Source of the DNA: Micromonospora carbonacea
GTDB taxonomy: Bacteria; Actinomycetota; Actinomycetes; Mycobacteriales; Micromonosporaceae
NCBI RefSeq assembly: GCF_014205165.1
Contig: NZ_JACHMZ010000001.1
Span: 806,001-870,000, forward strand
Length of the DNA: 64,000 bases
Direction: 5' to 3'
Part shown: piece by piece, positions 1 to 8,755 of the stretch
How positions within the stretch are numbered: position 1 is the first letter of the stretch
How the letters are laid out: each line of letters opens with the position of its first letter
Notes under the pieces: generated by a model
Databases searched by the model: none
The model's input: the letters and a program-made list of their open reading frames with translations, nothing else
Told to the model about the DNA's origin: nothing
Made by a program: the position numbers and the translations under genes

Positions 1-1
1 G

Positions 2-712
2 GCCCGGTGGACGCTGCGGCTGCGCATCGACGTGGTCGGCACCGACCCCGACACGGCGCTGCCCGGCCGCCCGGAGCTGGTGGTCTGCCGGCACGCCGGG
101 CCGGGCGACTCGTTCATCCTGATCCACGCTTTGGTCAACTGGTTCCACCGGGAGCCCCGGATCGTGCTCAAGGAGAGCCTCCAGTGGGACCCGGCGATCG
201 ACGTGCTGCTCAACCGGCTGCCCAACCGGTTCCTCGCCCCGGCCTCCGGCCGGCGTGAGCCGGTGACCGAGCAGATCGGCCACCTGGCGACCGGCCTCGA
301 CGACGACGACGCCTTCGTGATCTTCCCCGAGGGGGGCAACTTCACCCCGCGCCGCCGGCTGCGCGCCATCGCCCGGCTGCGGTCGCGCGGCCTGGAGCAG
401 ATGGCGCTGCGGGCGGAGCGGATGCGGCACGTGCTCGCCCCGCAGCCGGGCGGGCTGCTCGCCGCGCTGGACGCCGCCCCCGACGCCGGGGTGATCTTCG
501 TGGCGCACACCGGCCTCGACCGGATGCTCACCGTCGCCGACGTGTGGCGCGAGCTGCCGATGGACAAGCGGATCATCATGCGGTTCTGGTCGGTGCCCCC
601 GGAGGAGATCCCCGCCGGCCGCCAGGAGCGTGTTGACTGGCTGTTCGACTGGTGGTCACGCATCGACGAATGGATCGCGGCGCACCACGACGGGGACGTC
701 GACGACGCGTAG
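2..712 (+). CDS. 1-acyl-glycerol-3-phosphate acyltransferase-like protein (5' partial)
   Basis: The frame is already open at the left edge, so the N-terminus lies outside the window. The visible part has the PlsC/LPLAT acyltransferase pattern: an HX4D motif (HAGPGD, nt 92-109) and, after a gap, the FPEGG block that stands for the family's FPEGTRS acyl-acceptor motif. Proteins of this type move an acyl chain onto a lysophospholipid or a related acceptor at the membrane face. The downstream sequence is rich in Arg, and no transmembrane helix is visible in this fragment. Family assignment is fairly safe; the true substrate cannot be read from the sequence. Its TAG stop overlaps the putative -10 element of cutA. 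Confidence 0.75.
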   Translation, partial: ARWTLRLRIDVVGTDPDTALPGRPELVVCRHAGPGDSFILIHALVNWFHREPRIVLKESLQWDPAIDVLLNRLPNRFLAPASGRREPVTEQIGHLATGLDDDDAFVIFPEGGNFTPRRRLRAIARLRSRGLEQMALRAERMRHVLAPQPGGLLAALDAAPDAGVIFVAHTGLDRMLTVADVWRELPMDKRIIMRFWSVPPEEIPAGRQERVDWLFDWWSRIDEWIAAHHDGDVDDA

Positions 713-715
713 GGT
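710..715 (+). promoter_or_regulatory. Putative -10 element of cutA (leaderless)
   Basis: TAGGGT followed by exactly 6 nt and then the GTG of cutA. There is no Shine-Dalgarno sequence, so transcription would start at or next to the start codon. Confidence 0.45.
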
Positions 716-721
716 GCGCTC

Positions 722-1042
722 GTGGAGCAGATCAGCGTGGTGACGACCGTGGTGGACAGCCGCTCGGTCGCGGACGTGCTCGCGGCGGCCGCGGTCGCCG
801 GTCGGCTGGCCGCCTGCGCGCAGGTGGGCGGCCAGGTGGACAGCACCTACTGGTGGCGGTCCGCGGTGGAGACGACCACCGAGTGGTCGGTGCTGTTCAA
901 GACCGCCCCGGACCGGGTTCCGGCGCTGGTCGACCACATCCGCCTCAGCCATCCGTACGAAGTTCCGGAGGTCCTGGTGACCCGGGTGGACAGCGGCAAC
1001 CCCGACTACACGGCCTGGGTGCACGAGCAGACCCGGCCCTGA
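722..1042 (+). CDS. cutA: CutA divalent-ion tolerance protein
   Basis: A 106-residue protein, the normal length for CutA1. Diagnostic family blocks are present: the early VVTTVVDSRSVADVLA strand-helix, the AACAQV strand, and HPYEVPEVL towards the end. CutA proteins form very stable cytoplasmic trimers with a ferredoxin-like fold and have been linked to copper/divalent metal tolerance, but the molecular role is still unsettled. The start is the GTG 9 nt after the upstream stop. There is no ribosome-binding site; a TAGGGT hexamer sits 6 nt ahead, suggesting a leaderless message. No metal gene lies next to it. Confidence 0.93.
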   Translation: MEQISVVTTVVDSRSVADVLAAAAVAGRLAACAQVGGQVDSTYWWRSAVETTTEWSVLFKTAPDRVPALVDHIRLSHPYEVPEVLVTRVDSGNPDYTAWVHEQTRP

Positions 1043-1089
1043 GTACGCGCACTCTGGGTGGGTCTTGACCAGGGCACCATGATGGCCGG

Positions 1090-4000
1090 GTGGACACGAG
1101 TGGCTACCCCTGCCCGGCGTGCGGCGCCCCGGCCGACCTGAGTGTCGGCTGCCGGCGCTGTGGGCGGGCGCCCGACCCGACCGCCGCCGAGGTGATCCGG
1201 CTCGACCGGGAGATCGTCGTGCTCTCCGGGCAGGCGGAGCAGGCCCGGCGGGCGTACCTCGAACTGGTCGGGTCGGTGCGGTCGGCGCAGGCCCGCCGGG
1301 CGGACCTGGCGGCCCGGGTCCGCGCGGCGACCCCGGTCGGCGCCCTGCGCCCGGCCGGGCCGGCTGCCGTGCCGCCGCCCCTCGTCGCGCCGCCCCTCGT
1401 CGCGCCGCCCCCCGTCGCGCCGGCCCCCGTGCCGGCGGCCGGGCCGCAGGTGCGGCTGCCCGGCCCCGCGTCGCCGGTGTCCGGCGGACAGGTGCGGCCG
1501 CCGGGCCCGGCGGTGCGGCTGCCCGGCCCGGTGCCGGCCGTGCCGGTCGGCCCGATGCCGCCGCAGCGGCCGGTGCAGGTCGGCGGGGCGGAGACCTCCA
1601 CCCGCACGGTGCAGGGGCTGCTCTTCGTGCTCGGCGGCCTGCTGCTCGGCACGGCGGCGGTGGTCTTCACGGCGGTCGCCTGGGCCACGGTGGGCGTCGC
1701 CGGCCGGGCGCTGATCCTGCTCGCGTTCACCGCGCTCGCCCTGGCCGTGCCGCCGCTCGCGGCGCGGCGCGGGCTGCGCGGCACGGCGGAGACGTTCGCC
1801 GCCGTGGGGCTGCTGCTGGTGGTGCTCGACGGGTACGCCGCCTGGTCGGTGGACCTGTTCGGGGTGGCCGGCTGGCCCGGTGCCCGCTACGCCGCGCTGG
1901 TCGGGGGGGTCAGCGCGGCGCTGGCGGCGGGCTACGGCCGGCTGACCCGGCTGACGGTGCCGTGGTTCGCGGCGCTGTGCACCGTGCAGCCGGTGCTGCC
2001 GCTGCTGGCCGGCCCGGCCCACCCGTCGGCCGCCGGCTGGACGGTGGTGTTCGTCGGCGTCGCGGCGCTGAACCTCGTCGTGGTCGCCGCCCTGCGCGAC
2101 CGTGCCCCGGCCCCGACGCCGGCCCGCGCTCCGGCAGCGGCCCCGGTTCCGCCGGGGTCGCCGGCCCAGCCGGCAGCGGCGTCGACGACAGCGCCGGTCG
2201 GGGGAGCGCCGGTCGGGGCGGGTGCCGCCGGGGGGTGGGCCCCCGCCGCCGGCCGGGTGCTGGCCTGGCTCGGGTACGGCGGCGCGCTCCTCGTCGCGGC
2301 CGGCTGCGCGCTGGTGCCGCTCGCCGTGGGCCGGGCCGCCGGGTCGCCGCTGCTGGCCGGCGGGCCCCTGCTCCTGGTCAGCCTGGCCCTGCTCGGCGCG
2401 GCGCTGGTCGCCGGTGGCCGGTTGTTCCGGGCCGCCGCGGCCGGGGCGCTGGTCCCGGTGCTCGGCCTCGCGCTGCTGCGGCCGGTGGCGGAGCTGCGCC
2501 CGGGGCTGCTGACGGTGGCCACGGCGCTCGTCGCGCTGGCGCTGGCCGGGGCGGTCCGGGCGCTGCCCGGCCGGGTCGGTGCCGGGCCGAGGGCCGGGGC
2601 CCTGGTGGTCGCGGCCGGGGCGGCGCAGGTCGGTGCCGTGCTCGCCGTGGTGCTGGGCGCGGTCGCGGTGGGCCGGGTGCTGCCGCCCTGGTCGGGCGTT
2701 GCCGCCGGCCCGCACCTGCCCTGGGGGTGGCAGGTCCCGGTCGCCGTGGCGGCGGCGGCCCTCGCCCTGGCGGTGCTGCTGCCCCGGGTGGCGTGGCCGG
2801 TGGTCGGGGTGGCCGCCGTCGCGTTCGCCACCCTCGGCGTGTCGGGCGTCGGGCCGGTGCCGTGGCCGGCGGTGCCGGCTGCCGGCCTGGTCGTCGGCGC
2901 GGGGCTGCTGCTGTTCGCCATCACCCGGGCCCGGCCCTGGTGGGGCGTGCTGGCGGCGGCGGTCGCCGGCGCGGCGCTGGTCGGGCACGCGCTCCTGGTC
3001 GGCCTGGCCTCCCCGGCCGGGGAGGCGGCCCTGCTCGGCGCGGTCGTGCCGCTCGGGGCGGCCGTCGCCGCCGTGGGCCGGCGGGCCGGCGGCGTCCGGC
3101 GGGGCGTCGCGGGGGCCGCCCTGGCCGCCGCGCTGCTGGCGGTGCCGGCGGCGGTCGCCGTCGCGCTCTTCGCCGCCGGGGTGCCGCCCTGGTGGCAGGC
3201 GCGGGCCGCCCTCGCCGCCGTCGGGCTGCCGCTGGTCGCGCTGGTCGCCGTCCGCCGCCGGTGGCCCGAGCTGACCGGGTACGCCTCCGTCGCCTTCGCC
3301 GTCGGCTCCGCGCTGGTGGCGCTGGCCCCCCTGGTCGCCCGGGTCGACGAGCCGGTGGCGCTCTACGCCGCCGTGGCGGTCCTGCTGAACGTGCTCGCCG
3401 GGCCGGGCACCCGGCCGGCGGGAGCGCCGCTGGTCAGCGGCCTCGGGCTGCTCGCGGTGGCGCTGTCCGCCTCCGCCGGGGTGCTCGCGCGGGTGCTCGT
3501 CGCCCCGTACGGCGAGGTGGCCGCGCCGTGGTCCGGCGCGCCCACCGGCGGCCCGGTTCCGGGGGCCACCCCGGCCGGCGTGGCCCTGCTCGTGCTGACC
3601 CTGGCCGCCGCGCTGGCGGGCCGCGCGCCCGGCCGGGCGACGGTCGATCCGGCCGGCGGGCCGCCGCCCCGGGCGGCGGGGCCGGGCGACGCGGCACTGT
3701 TCGCGCTGCCGTTCGCCGCGGCGGCGACGCCGGTGCTGCACGCCGCCGCCGGTGCGCCGTGGCCGGTGGTGCCGGCGGTCCTGCTGGGGATCGGGGTGGC
3801 CGCCCTGCTGGCTGCCGCGCTGGCCCGGCCCCGGCCGCTGCTCGTCGCGGTCACCGTGCCGGTGGGGCTGGTGGCCACGGTGGCCGGGCTGGTCGGGCTG
3901 CTCGCCACCCGGGCCGGCACGCTCACCGGCCTCGGGACGCTGGTGGTCGCCGCCGTGGTGGCCGCCGTCGCGGGCCGCACGGGCGTGGCCCGGCTGGCCG

Positions 4001-4809
4001 GTGCCCTGGTGGCGGTCGGTTCGGCGACCGGGTTCGCGGTCACCGCCGCGCGGGCGGCGGGCCTGCCGCTGCGCGGGGCCTCCTTCGCCGTCCTGGCGGT
4101 GGCGGTGCTGGTCCTGGCCGCCGCCGCCCTGCCGGCCGCCGACCGGCTGCGGGGCCGGGTGCTCGACGTGGCCGCCCAGGCCGTCGCCCTGCTGGCGGTG
4201 CTGCTCGCCGTCGGGTCGCCCCGCTACGCCGCCGCGGCCTGCGTGCTCTGGGGGGCCGCCGTGGGGCTGCGGCTGCTGCGCCGGGGCGAGCCGGTCGGCT
4301 GGCGCTGGGCGTTCGCGGGCGTCGCCGGGGGCAGCGAACTGCTCGGCGCCTGGCTGCTGCTGGTCGCGGGCGGGGTGGTGCTGCTGGAGGCGTACACCCT
4401 GCCGGCGGCGGGCCTGGCCCTGGCGGCGGGCGCGGTGGCGCTGCGCACCCGGCCGGGCCTGAACAGCTGGCTCGCGCTCGGCCCGGGGCTGGTCGCCGCG
4501 CTGCTGCCCAGCGGGGTGTCGGTGCTGTTCGCGCCCGACCCGCAGCCCTGGCGGCGGCTGCTGCTCGGGGCCGGCGCGCTGGCCGTGGTGCTGGCCGGCG
4601 CGGCCCGCCGCTGGCAGGCCCCGGTGCTGCTCGGCGGGGTCACCCTCGTCCTGCTCGCGCTGCACGAGCTGGCCCGCGGCTGGGACCTGCTGCCCCGGTG
4701 GATCTTCCTGGCGGCCGGCGGGCTGGCGCTGATCGGCCTGGCCGCGACCTACGAGCGGCGTCGCCGCGACCTGGCCCGGTTCCGGGCGGCGGTGGGGCGG
4801 ATGAGCTGA
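1090..4809 (+). CDS. Giant polytopic membrane protein with N-terminal zinc ribbon (SCO7613-like)
   Basis: This 1239-residue protein begins with a zinc ribbon (Cys8-x2-Cys11 and Cys21-x2-Cys24), then a short helical region (about 35-75), then a Pro/Val-rich linker of repeated VAPP-type units (about 85-170). From about residue 175 to the end it is almost entirely hydrophobic, with on the order of 30 predicted membrane segments separated by short Arg or Pro/Gly loops. The pattern matches the large actinobacterial membrane proteins known only as SCO7613 C-terminal-domain proteins; no function is established for them. Ala, Val, Leu and Gly dominate. The GTG start is chosen because the zinc ribbon begins there and a CATGAT hexamer lies 6 nt upstream. 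The huge opposite-strand open frame over this gene is a GC-bias shadow. Confidence 0.82.
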   Translation: MDTSGYPCPACGAPADLSVGCRRCGRAPDPTAAEVIRLDREIVVLSGQAEQARRAYLELVGSVRSAQARRADLAARVRAATPVGALRPAGPAAVPPPLVAPPLVAPPPVAPAPVPAAGPQVRLPGPASPVSGGQVRPPGPAVRLPGPVPAVPVGPMPPQRPVQVGGAETSTRTVQGLLFVLGGLLLGTAAVVFTAVAWATVGVAGRALILLAFTALALAVPPLAARRGLRGTAETFAAVGLLLVVLDGYAAWSVDLFGVAGWPGARYAALVGGVSAALAAGYGRLTRLTVPWFAALCTVQPVLPLLAGPAHPSAAGWTVVFVGVAALNLVVVAALRDRAPAPTPARAPAAAPVPPGSPAQPAAASTTAPVGGAPVGAGAAGGWAPAAGRVLAWLGYGGALLVAAGCALVPLAVGRAAGSPLLAGGPLLLVSLALLGAALVAGGRLFRAAAAGALVPVLGLALLRPVAELRPGLLTVATALVALALAGAVRALPGRVGAGPRAGALVVAAGAAQVGAVLAVVLGAVAVGRVLPPWSGVAAGPHLPWGWQVPVAVAAAALALAVLLPRVAWPVVGVAAVAFATLGVSGVGPVPWPAVPAAGLVVGAGLLLFAITRARPWWGVLAAAVAGAALVGHALLVGLASPAGEAALLGAVVPLGAAVAAVGRRAGGVRRGVAGAALAAALLAVPAAVAVALFAAGVPPWWQARAALAAVGLPLVALVAVRRRWPELTGYASVAFAVGSALVALAPLVARVDEPVALYAAVAVLLNVLAGPGTRPAGAPLVSGLGLLAVALSASAGVLARVLVAPYGEVAAPWSGAPTGGPVPGATPAGVALLVLTLAAALAGRAPGRATVDPAGGPPPRAAGPGDAALFALPFAAAATPVLHAAAGAPWPVVPAVLLGIGVAALLAAALARPRPLLVAVTVPVGLVATVAGLVGLLATRAGTLTGLGTLVVAAVVAAVAGRTGVARLAGALVAVGSATGFAVTAARAAGLPLRGASFAVLAVAVLVLAAAALPAADRLRGRVLDVAAQAVALLAVLLAVGSPRYAAAACVLWGAAVGLRLLRRGEPVGWRWAFAGVAGGSELLGAWLLLVAGGVVLLEAYTLPAAGLALAAGAVALRTRPGLNSWLALGPGLVAALLPSGVSVLFAPDPQPWRRLLLGAGALAVVLAGAARRWQAPVLLGGVTLVLLALHELARGWDLLPRWIFLAAGGLALIGLAATYERRRRDLARFRAAVGRMS

Positions 4810-4830
4810 CGGACGGGGCTGGCGGGGCGA

Positions 4831-4850
4831 GGGTGGGGAGCACCCCACCC
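4831..4850 (+). terminator. Hairpin after the giant membrane protein gene
   Basis: GGGTGGGG and CCCCACCC form an 8-bp GC stem with a 4-nt loop, 21 nt after the stop codon. There is no T-tract, as is usual for actinobacterial terminators. Confidence 0.45.
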
Positions 4851-4959
4851 CGGATACGGGTGCTGCCCGGATTACCCAGAGCTACTGTTGCCGCGAGACT
4901 CGACATCAGGGCCCGCCGTCCGGCGCAGCCCGGGTGTCGAGATGCGGGGAGCTCAGATC

Positions 4960-6006
4960 ATGCTTGCAGCGACAGCGGACCCGCCGGCCCGACGGGGCAG
5001 CGACTATGCACGACTGTCCAGACGGATCAACGAGGCGGGCCTGCTCGACCGCCGGCCCGCCGGGTACGCCGCCCGGATCGCCCTGACGCTGGCGGCCTTC
5101 GTCGCCGGCTGGGCGGTGGTGCCGCTGGTCGGCGACTCCTGGTGGCAACTGCTGGTGGCGGCCGCCCTGGCCGTGGCGACCACCCAGGTGGCGTTCCTCG
5201 GGCACGACGCCGGCCACCGGCAGATGTTCCGCCGCCGGGGCCCGAGCGAGGTGGCCGGGCTGCTCGCCGGCAACCTCGCGGTCGGCCTCAGCTACGGCTG
5301 GTGGGTCGACAAGCACAACCGGCACCACGCCAACCCCAACCACCACGACGAGGACCCGGACGTCGGGGCCGGGGCGCTGGTCTGGTCGTACGAGCAGGCC
5401 GCCGCGACCCGGGGGATCGGCCGGCGGCTGGCCCGGCGGCAGGCGTGGCTGTTCTTCCCGATGCTGCTGTTGGAGGGGTTGGCCCTGCACGTGGCGAGCG
5501 TGCGGGCGCTGCTCGGCCGCGCCCCCGACGGCCGGTACGCCACCCCGGTGCGGCACCGGGCCGTCGAGGGGCTGCTGCTCGCACTGCACGCGGCCGGCTA
5601 TCTCGGCCTGCTGTTCGCGGTGCTGCCGCCGGGGAAGGCGCTGGCGTTCGTCGCCGTGCACCAGGGGCTGTGGGGGCTCTACATGGGGTGCGCGTTCGCC
5701 CCGAACCACAAGGGCATGCCGATGCCGAGGGCCGGCGAGGAGCTGGACTTCCTGCGCAAGCAGGTGCTCACCTCGCGCAACGTGCGGAGCGGCTGGTTCG
5801 TCGACGTCGCGCTGGGCGGGCTCAACTATCAGATCGAGCACCACCTCTTCCCCAACATGCCCCGGGGCAACCTGCGCCGGGCCCGGCCGATCGTGCGGGC
5901 GTACTGCGCCGAGCACGGGGTGCCGTACGTCGAGACCGGACTGGTCGAGTCGTACCGGCAGGCGCTGGCCCACCTGCACGAGGTGGGCCGCCCGCTGCGG
6001 GGTTGA
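4960..6006 (+). CDS. Membrane fatty acid desaturase (acyl-lipid type)
   Basis: A 348-residue integral membrane di-iron desaturase. All three histidine boxes are visible: HDAGH (82-86), HNRHH (119-123) and QIEHH (291-295). The last has the Gln-first form seen in front-end and delta-6-type acyl-lipid desaturases. Hydrophobic segments flank the boxes (about 40-58, 62-80, 98-113 and two near 190-230). It should introduce a double bond into a membrane lipid acyl chain with electrons from ferredoxin or a similar donor; no reductase lies nearby. I chose the ATG with GGGGAG 8 nt upstream; an in-frame TTG at 4888 would add 24 residues that do not look like this family. Confidence 0.9.
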   Translation: MLAATADPPARRGSDYARLSRRINEAGLLDRRPAGYAARIALTLAAFVAGWAVVPLVGDSWWQLLVAAALAVATTQVAFLGHDAGHRQMFRRRGPSEVAGLLAGNLAVGLSYGWWVDKHNRHHANPNHHDEDPDVGAGALVWSYEQAAATRGIGRRLARRQAWLFFPMLLLEGLALHVASVRALLGRAPDGRYATPVRHRAVEGLLLALHAAGYLGLLFAVLPPGKALAFVAVHQGLWGLYMGCAFAPNHKGMPMPRAGEELDFLRKQVLTSRNVRSGWFVDVALGGLNYQIEHHLFPNMPRGNLRRARPIVRAYCAEHGVPYVETGLVESYRQALAHLHEVGRPLRG

Positions 6007-6028
6007 GCCGCCCGGTCGGCCCTGGCGG

Positions 6029-6034
6029 TAGGGT
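6029..6034 (+). promoter_or_regulatory. Putative -10 element of phhB (leaderless)
   Basis: TAGGGT, then 6 nt, then the ATG. This is the same hexamer and spacing as before cutA. Confidence 0.45.
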
Positions 6035-6040
6035 CTGACC

Positions 6041-6334
6041 ATGGCAGACGTGCTCACCGCGGAGGCGGTGCGAGACGGGCTGGGCGGGCTGGCCGGCTGG
6101 ACGGGGGATCCCACCGGGATCGGTCGCACCGTCGAGCTGGCGAGCTTCCCGGCGGCCGTCGCGGTGGTCGACCGGGTCGCCGAGGTGGCCGAGGAGCTCG
6201 ACCATCATCCCGACATCGACATCCGGTGGCGGACCCTCACCTTCCGCTGCGTCACCCACTCGGCCGGCGGGGTGACCCACCGGGACCTGGAGCTGGCGCG
6301 GCGCATCGACGACATCGTCCGGAGTGCCCGATGA
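6041..6334 (+). CDS. phhB: 4a-hydroxytetrahydrobiopterin dehydratase (pterin-4a-carbinolamine dehydratase)
   Basis: A 97-residue protein carrying the family signature ELDHHPDIDIRW followed by the VTHSAGGVTHRDLELA block. The paired His residues and the later His/Asp are the catalytic set of PCD/DCoH enzymes. The enzyme dehydrates the carbinolamine made by aromatic amino acid hydroxylases so that tetrahydrobiopterin can be recycled. No hydroxylase gene is in the window, so the physiological partner is unknown. The last codons overlap the next gene (ATGA), indicating translational coupling to the FHA protein. Length and motifs are normal. Confidence 0.92.
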   Translation: MADVLTAEAVRDGLGGLAGWTGDPTGIGRTVELASFPAAVAVVDRVAEVAEELDHHPDIDIRWRTLTFRCVTHSAGGVTHRDLELARRIDDIVRSAR

Positions 6335-7479
6335 GATTCGAGATCAGCAAGGTGCTCGACGCCATCGAGGGGCGGGTCTGCACCGACCCGTCGCTGGCGC
6401 GGGCCGTCCTCGACCTGGCCGAGGTGATCCGTTACCAGGACCTCGACGGCGGCCGTCCGGCGAACCTGCTCCGGCTCGGCATGGTGATCGACGCGCTCGC
6501 CCGCGACCTGGAGGAGGACAGCGTCCCGGTGTACGCGATCGTGCACCGCGCCCTGCTCTCCGACCCCGACCTCACCTCCAACGAGCGGATGGTGGTGCGC
6601 CGTTGGGCCGACGACGGCCTGGTGGAGGTGCTCGACCACCCGGGCGACCGGATGCTGGAGGTCGCCGACCTGCTGGGGCTGCCGGTGCTCAGCCGGGCCC
6701 GCTTCGACGGCCTGCGCGGCCGGTTCCCGTGGACCGTCGAGCAGCCCGGCCGGGTGCTCGCCCCGGTGCCCGGCGCGGGCGGGCCGGTGTTCATCGCCCA
6801 CGTCGGCGGCGGCAACGTGCCGGTCGCCGGCACCCGCTCGGCGACGGGGGAGAAGCTGCTCGCCCGGCAGTGGCGCTGCCCGGAGCCGGGCTGCGCGCTG
6901 TTCGGCGGCGGGGGCGGCGGCGCGTTCGCCGACCTGGCCCGGGTCGAGCGGGCCCCGGCAGGGCAGCCGCCGCCCGCCCTGCGCGGCGGCGTGCCGACCT
7001 GCCCCCGGCACGGCGCGCGGCTCCGCGACGCCGGGCCCCGGCCCCGCACGGAGGTGCTGGCCGTACGCATCGGCGGGCTGATCCGCCGCCGGTTCGTGCT
7101 CACCGAGGAGCAGCCGGTGCTGGTCGGGCGCGCGCCGGAGGAGCAGGGCGGGATCGTGCTCGGCCAGTGGCTCAACGACGAGGCGCGGCGCTGGATCAGC
7201 CGCGGCCACGTCCGCTTCGAGCTCCGCGTCGGCGAGGTGATCGTGACCGACGTGAGCACCAACGGGTCGGGGGTGCGCCCCGGCGGCTCGATGGCGGAGG
7301 CGGACCGGATCGCGCTCAAGCCGCAGCAGTCGCGGGTGCTGTCCGCCGGCGACATGGTCGAGCTCTATCCGGGGGTGCAGGTCGGTCGCGCCGACGAGCT
7401 GCCCTCGGGCGCGCCGTTCACCCCGACCTCGGTGATGGCCGAGGCCCCGACCATGGCGATGCGCCTGCCCCGGCCGTGA
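6331..7479 (+). CDS. FHA-domain protein with a Cys-rich middle region
   Basis: A 382-residue soluble protein. Residues 1-120 are helical and acidic with no family I recognise. The middle (about 175-235) has WRCPEPGC and VPTCPRHG, a possible zinc site, interrupted by a run of glycines. The C-terminal part (about 255-352) is a forkhead-associated domain: VGRAP, then RWISRGHVRFEL and VTDVSTNGSGV, the Gly-Arg, Ser-x-x-His and Ser-Thr-Asn-Gly phosphothreonine-binding elements. FHA domains bind Thr-phosphorylated partners, so a link to a Ser/Thr kinase is likely, but none is encoded nearby. The start is the ATG overlapping the phhB stop by 4 bp. Confidence 0.82.
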   Translation: MRFEISKVLDAIEGRVCTDPSLARAVLDLAEVIRYQDLDGGRPANLLRLGMVIDALARDLEEDSVPVYAIVHRALLSDPDLTSNERMVVRRWADDGLVEVLDHPGDRMLEVADLLGLPVLSRARFDGLRGRFPWTVEQPGRVLAPVPGAGGPVFIAHVGGGNVPVAGTRSATGEKLLARQWRCPEPGCALFGGGGGGAFADLARVERAPAGQPPPALRGGVPTCPRHGARLRDAGPRPRTEVLAVRIGGLIRRRFVLTEEQPVLVGRAPEEQGGIVLGQWLNDEARRWISRGHVRFELRVGEVIVTDVSTNGSGVRPGGSMAEADRIALKPQQSRVLSAGDMVELYPGVQVGRADELPSGAPFTPTSVMAEAPTMAMRLPRP

Positions 7480-7488
7480 GCCGGGCGC

Positions 7489-7528
7489 GTCGCGGGGGCG
7501 TGGGGCCGTGGCCCGGCGCCCCCGCGAC
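7489..7528. terminator. Bidirectional terminator hairpin between the FHA gene and rocD
   Basis: A perfect 12-bp stem (GTCGCGGGGGCG paired with its complement) encloses a second smaller GGGCC/GGCCC palindrome. It lies in the 58-bp gap between two convergent genes, so it can serve both. Confidence 0.75.
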
Positions 7529-7537
7529 GTCGTACGG

Positions 7538-8755
7538 TCAGTCGGTCAGCACGGCGGCGAGCTGGGCGACCGCGTGGTCGATCTCCTCGGCGGTGATGAC
7601 CAGCGGCGGGGCGAGCCGGATCGTGGAGCCGTGGGTGTCCTTGGCCAGCACGCCGCGGGCCATCAGCCGCTCGCACGCCTGCCGGCCGGTCATCAGCGCC
7701 GGGTCGATGTCGAGGCCGGCCCAGAGCCCCCGGCCGCGCACGGCGACGAGGCCCCGGCCGACGAGGCCGTGCAGCCCGGCGTGCAGCCGCTCGCCCAGCT
7801 CCGCCGAGCGGCGCTGGAACTCGCCGGTGGCCAGCAGCCGGACGACCTGGGTGGCCACCGCGCAGGCCAGCGGGTTGCCGCCGAACGTCGAGCCGTGCTG
7901 GCCGGGCTGGAGCACCCCGAGCACGTCGGCGTTCGCGGCGACCGCGGAGACGGGCACGATGCCGCCGCCCAGCGCCTTGCCGAGCAGGTACATGTCGGGC
8001 ACCACGTCCTCGTGGTCGCAGGCGAACGTCGCCCCGGTGCGGCCCAGGCCGGACTGGATCTCGTCGGCGAGGAACAGCACGTTCCGCTCGGTGCAGACCC
8101 GCCGTACGCCCGGCAGGTAGCCGGCCGGCGGCACCACGACGCCCTGCTCGCCCTGGATCGGCTCCAGCAGCACGGCCACGGTGTCGTCGTCGATCGCCGC
8201 CTCCAGCGCCGCCAGGTCGCCGTAGGGGACCACGGTGAAGCCCGGCGTGTACGGCCCGAAGTCGGCCCGCGCGTCCTCATCCGTGGAGAAGCTCACGATG
8301 GTGGTCGTGCGCCCGTGGAAGTTGCCCTCGGCCACCACGATGTTCGCCCGCCCGGCCGGGACGCCCTTGACCCGGTAGCCCCACTTGCGGGCCACCTTGA
8401 TCCCGGTCTCGACGGCCTCCGCGCCGGTGTTCATCGGCAGGACCAGGTCCTTGCCGCACAGCTCGGCCAGCTCCCGGCAGAAGTCGGCGAACTGGTCGTG
8501 GACGAACGCCCGGCTGGTGAGGGTCAGCCGGTCGAGCTGGGCGTGCGCGGCGGCGATCAGCCGGGGGTGCCGGTGGCCGAAGTTGAGCGCCGAGTATCCG
8601 GCGAGGCAGTCCAGGTAGCGCCGCCCGTCGACGTCGGTGAGCCAGGCGCCCTCCGCGGAGCTGATCACCACCGGCAGCGGGTGGTAGTTGTGCGCGGTGT
8701 GGCGCTCGGCGTCCCGGACCGCCCCCGGCGTCCGCAGCATGTCTTCCACGATCAC
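7538..8755 (-). CDS. rocD: Ornithine--oxo-acid aminotransferase
   Basis: A class III PLP aminotransferase of 405 residues. Visible elements are NTGAEAVETGIK, the EGNFHGRT block, LLEPIQGEQGV, the DEIQSGLGRTG cofactor aspartate motif and LLGKALGGG with the PLP lysine; together they are typical of ornithine delta-aminotransferase. It converts ornithine and 2-oxoglutarate to glutamate semialdehyde and glutamate, leading to proline or glutamate. The GTG start overlaps the ddaH stop (GTGA) and has AAAGGCGAG just upstream; an ATG at 8740 is a possible later start. Tight coupling to ddaH points to one arginine-catabolic operon. Confidence 0.93.
   Translation of the reverse strand: MIVEDMLRTPGAVRDAERHTAHNYHPLPVVISSAEGAWLTDVDGRRYLDCLAGYSALNFGHRHPRLIAAAHAQLDRLTLTSRAFVHDQFADFCRELAELCGKDLVLPMNTGAEAVETGIKVARKWGYRVKGVPAGRANIVVAEGNFHGRTTTIVSFSTDEDARADFGPYTPGFTVVPYGDLAALEAAIDDDTVAVLLEPIQGEQGVVVPPAGYLPGVRRVCTERNVLFLADEIQSGLGRTGATFACDHEDVVPDMYLLGKALGGGIVPVSAVAANADVLGVLQPGQHGSTFGGNPLACAVATQVVRLLATGEFQRRSAELGERLHAGLHGLVGRGLVAVRGRGLWAGLDIDPALMTGRQACERLMARGVLAKDTHGSTIRLAPPLVITAEEIDHAVAQLAAVLTD

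Noticed and set aside
1006..4848. A 1280-codon open frame on the minus strand across the giant membrane protein gene
   Set aside because: It is Arg/Gly/Gln/Pro junk without any motif, in the frame expected to stay open opposite a GC-rich gene; the plus-strand protein has a zinc ribbon and clear membrane segments.
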